Origin: an uncultured Prevotella sp.
Lineage (GTDB): Bacteria; Bacteroidota; Bacteroidia; Bacteroidales; Bacteroidaceae
Direction: 5' to 3'
Assembly: GCA_938023885.1 (NCBI GenBank)
Contig: CALJCU010000299.1
Location: 1 to 6,250 of the forward strand
DNA: 6,250 bases
Shown: piece by piece, positions 5,819 through 6,250 of the stretch
How positions within the stretch are numbered: position 1 is the first letter of the stretch
How the letters are laid out: every line of letters starts with the position of its first letter
Translations under genes and position numbers: made by a program
Notes under the pieces: model-generated
Database searches by the model: none
Seen by the model: the letters and a program-made list of their open reading frames with translations, nothing else
Told to the model about the DNA's origin: nothing

Positions 5819-6250
5819 TTATAATAATATCATGCCGCCACCGACAGTTTCGTTGGTATCGGGATCGATAAAAATGACAGAACCTGTGACACGGTTATGA
5901 CGGTAACTGTCGAAGACCAGCGGTGACGCGGTATGAACGGAGATCTCCGCGATGTCATTCATGTTAAGCGAAGTGACACCCGTCTCCTTCTCTAAAGTGT
6001 TGATGTTCCGCCGGGAGACGATCTCACGCACCAGTCCCACCGTCTCGAAGGTCTGCTGACGGATGATGTATTTCTTTCGTAGTTGCAGTGGAGTCTCATT
6101 GAACCAGCACACGCCCATCTTCACATCCCGGGAAATCTGCGGCTGGGGCTCGTCGGCCTTGACGAGGATATCACCCCGGCTGATGTCTATCTCATCGTTG
6201 AGCTGGATGGTGACACTAAGCGGTGCAAAGATCTCATCCAGCTCCTCCTC
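5819..6250 (-). CDS. cysN: Sulfate adenylyltransferase subunit CysN, C-terminal part
   Basis: The last 143 codons of the GTPase subunit of ATP sulfurylase, which with CysD makes APS from sulfate and ATP in the cytoplasm. The N-terminal GTP-binding domain lies beyond the right edge. What is visible is the translation-factor-like beta-barrel end: ISRGDILVK, then VKMGVCWFNETPLQLRKKYI, then TSLNMNDIAEISVHTASPL, and finally DSYRHNRVTGSVIFIDPDTN followed by ETVGGGMILL and a stop. These match the usual CysN blocks (W-N--PL--G--Y, NDI, FD-Y--N--TG-FI-ID--TN-TV-AGM). The protein ends there, so no APS kinase (CysC) domain is fused to it. cysH begins 9 nt downstream, which indicates co-transcription. 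Elongation-factor relatives are excluded by the C-terminal blocks. Confidence 0.93.
   Translation of the reverse strand, partial: EEELDEIFAPLSVTIQLNDEIDISRGDILVKADEPQPQISRDVKMGVCWFNETPLQLRKKYIIRQQTFETVGLVREIVSRRNINTLEKETGVTSLNMNDIAEISVHTASPLVFDSYRHNRVTGSVIFIDPDTNETVGGGMILL

Overview
The window looks like chromosomal DNA of a Bacteroidales bacterium, most likely in or near the Prevotellaceae. The evidence is the closeness of the UxuA and PstS proteins to the Bacteroidetes forms as I remember them, starts without Shine-Dalgarno sequences, and a TATCTTTG element that fits the Bacteroidetes -7 consensus (TAnnTTTG) ahead of uxuA. Coding GC is moderately high. No database search was possible, so the taxonomy is inference.

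Every supported gene lies on the minus strand, so the transcription order runs from the right edge to the left. (1) Sulfate assimilation, 6250 to 5020: the C-terminal 143 codons of cysN (ATP sulfurylase large subunit), then cysH (4Fe-4S type APS/PAPS reductase) 9 nt later. cysH is broken: its 5' and 3' parts are in different frames, and the break lies between two diverged copies of the same 26-codon segment. (2) A possible 25-residue single-span membrane peptide, 5007 to 4930, starts 12 nt after the cysH stop. (3) Phosphate uptake, 4878 to 2109: pstS (lipoprotein phosphate binder), pstC and pstA (permeases). No pstB or phoU follows pstA. (4) A 186-nt gap, 2108 to 1923, holds a hairpin just after pstA and a probable uxuA promoter. 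(5) Hexuronate catabolism, 1922 to the left edge: uxuA (mannonate dehydratase), then the N-terminal 197 codons of a fructuronate reductase (uxuB-like).

Within each block the genes fit together. CysN activates sulfate to APS, which CysH reduces to sulfite. PstS binds phosphate for a PstCA channel whose ATPase must be encoded elsewhere. The UxuB-type enzyme makes D-mannonate from D-fructuronate, and UxuA dehydrates it to 2-keto-3-deoxygluconate, a route used for plant and host uronic acids.

I see no CRISPR array, RNA gene, transposase or clearly new multi-gene system. The points most worth checking are the broken, possibly hybrid cysH; the small membrane ORF; a G/C-rich quasi-palindrome read as part of the PstS signal peptide; an EF-hand-like loop in PstS; and the missing pstB.
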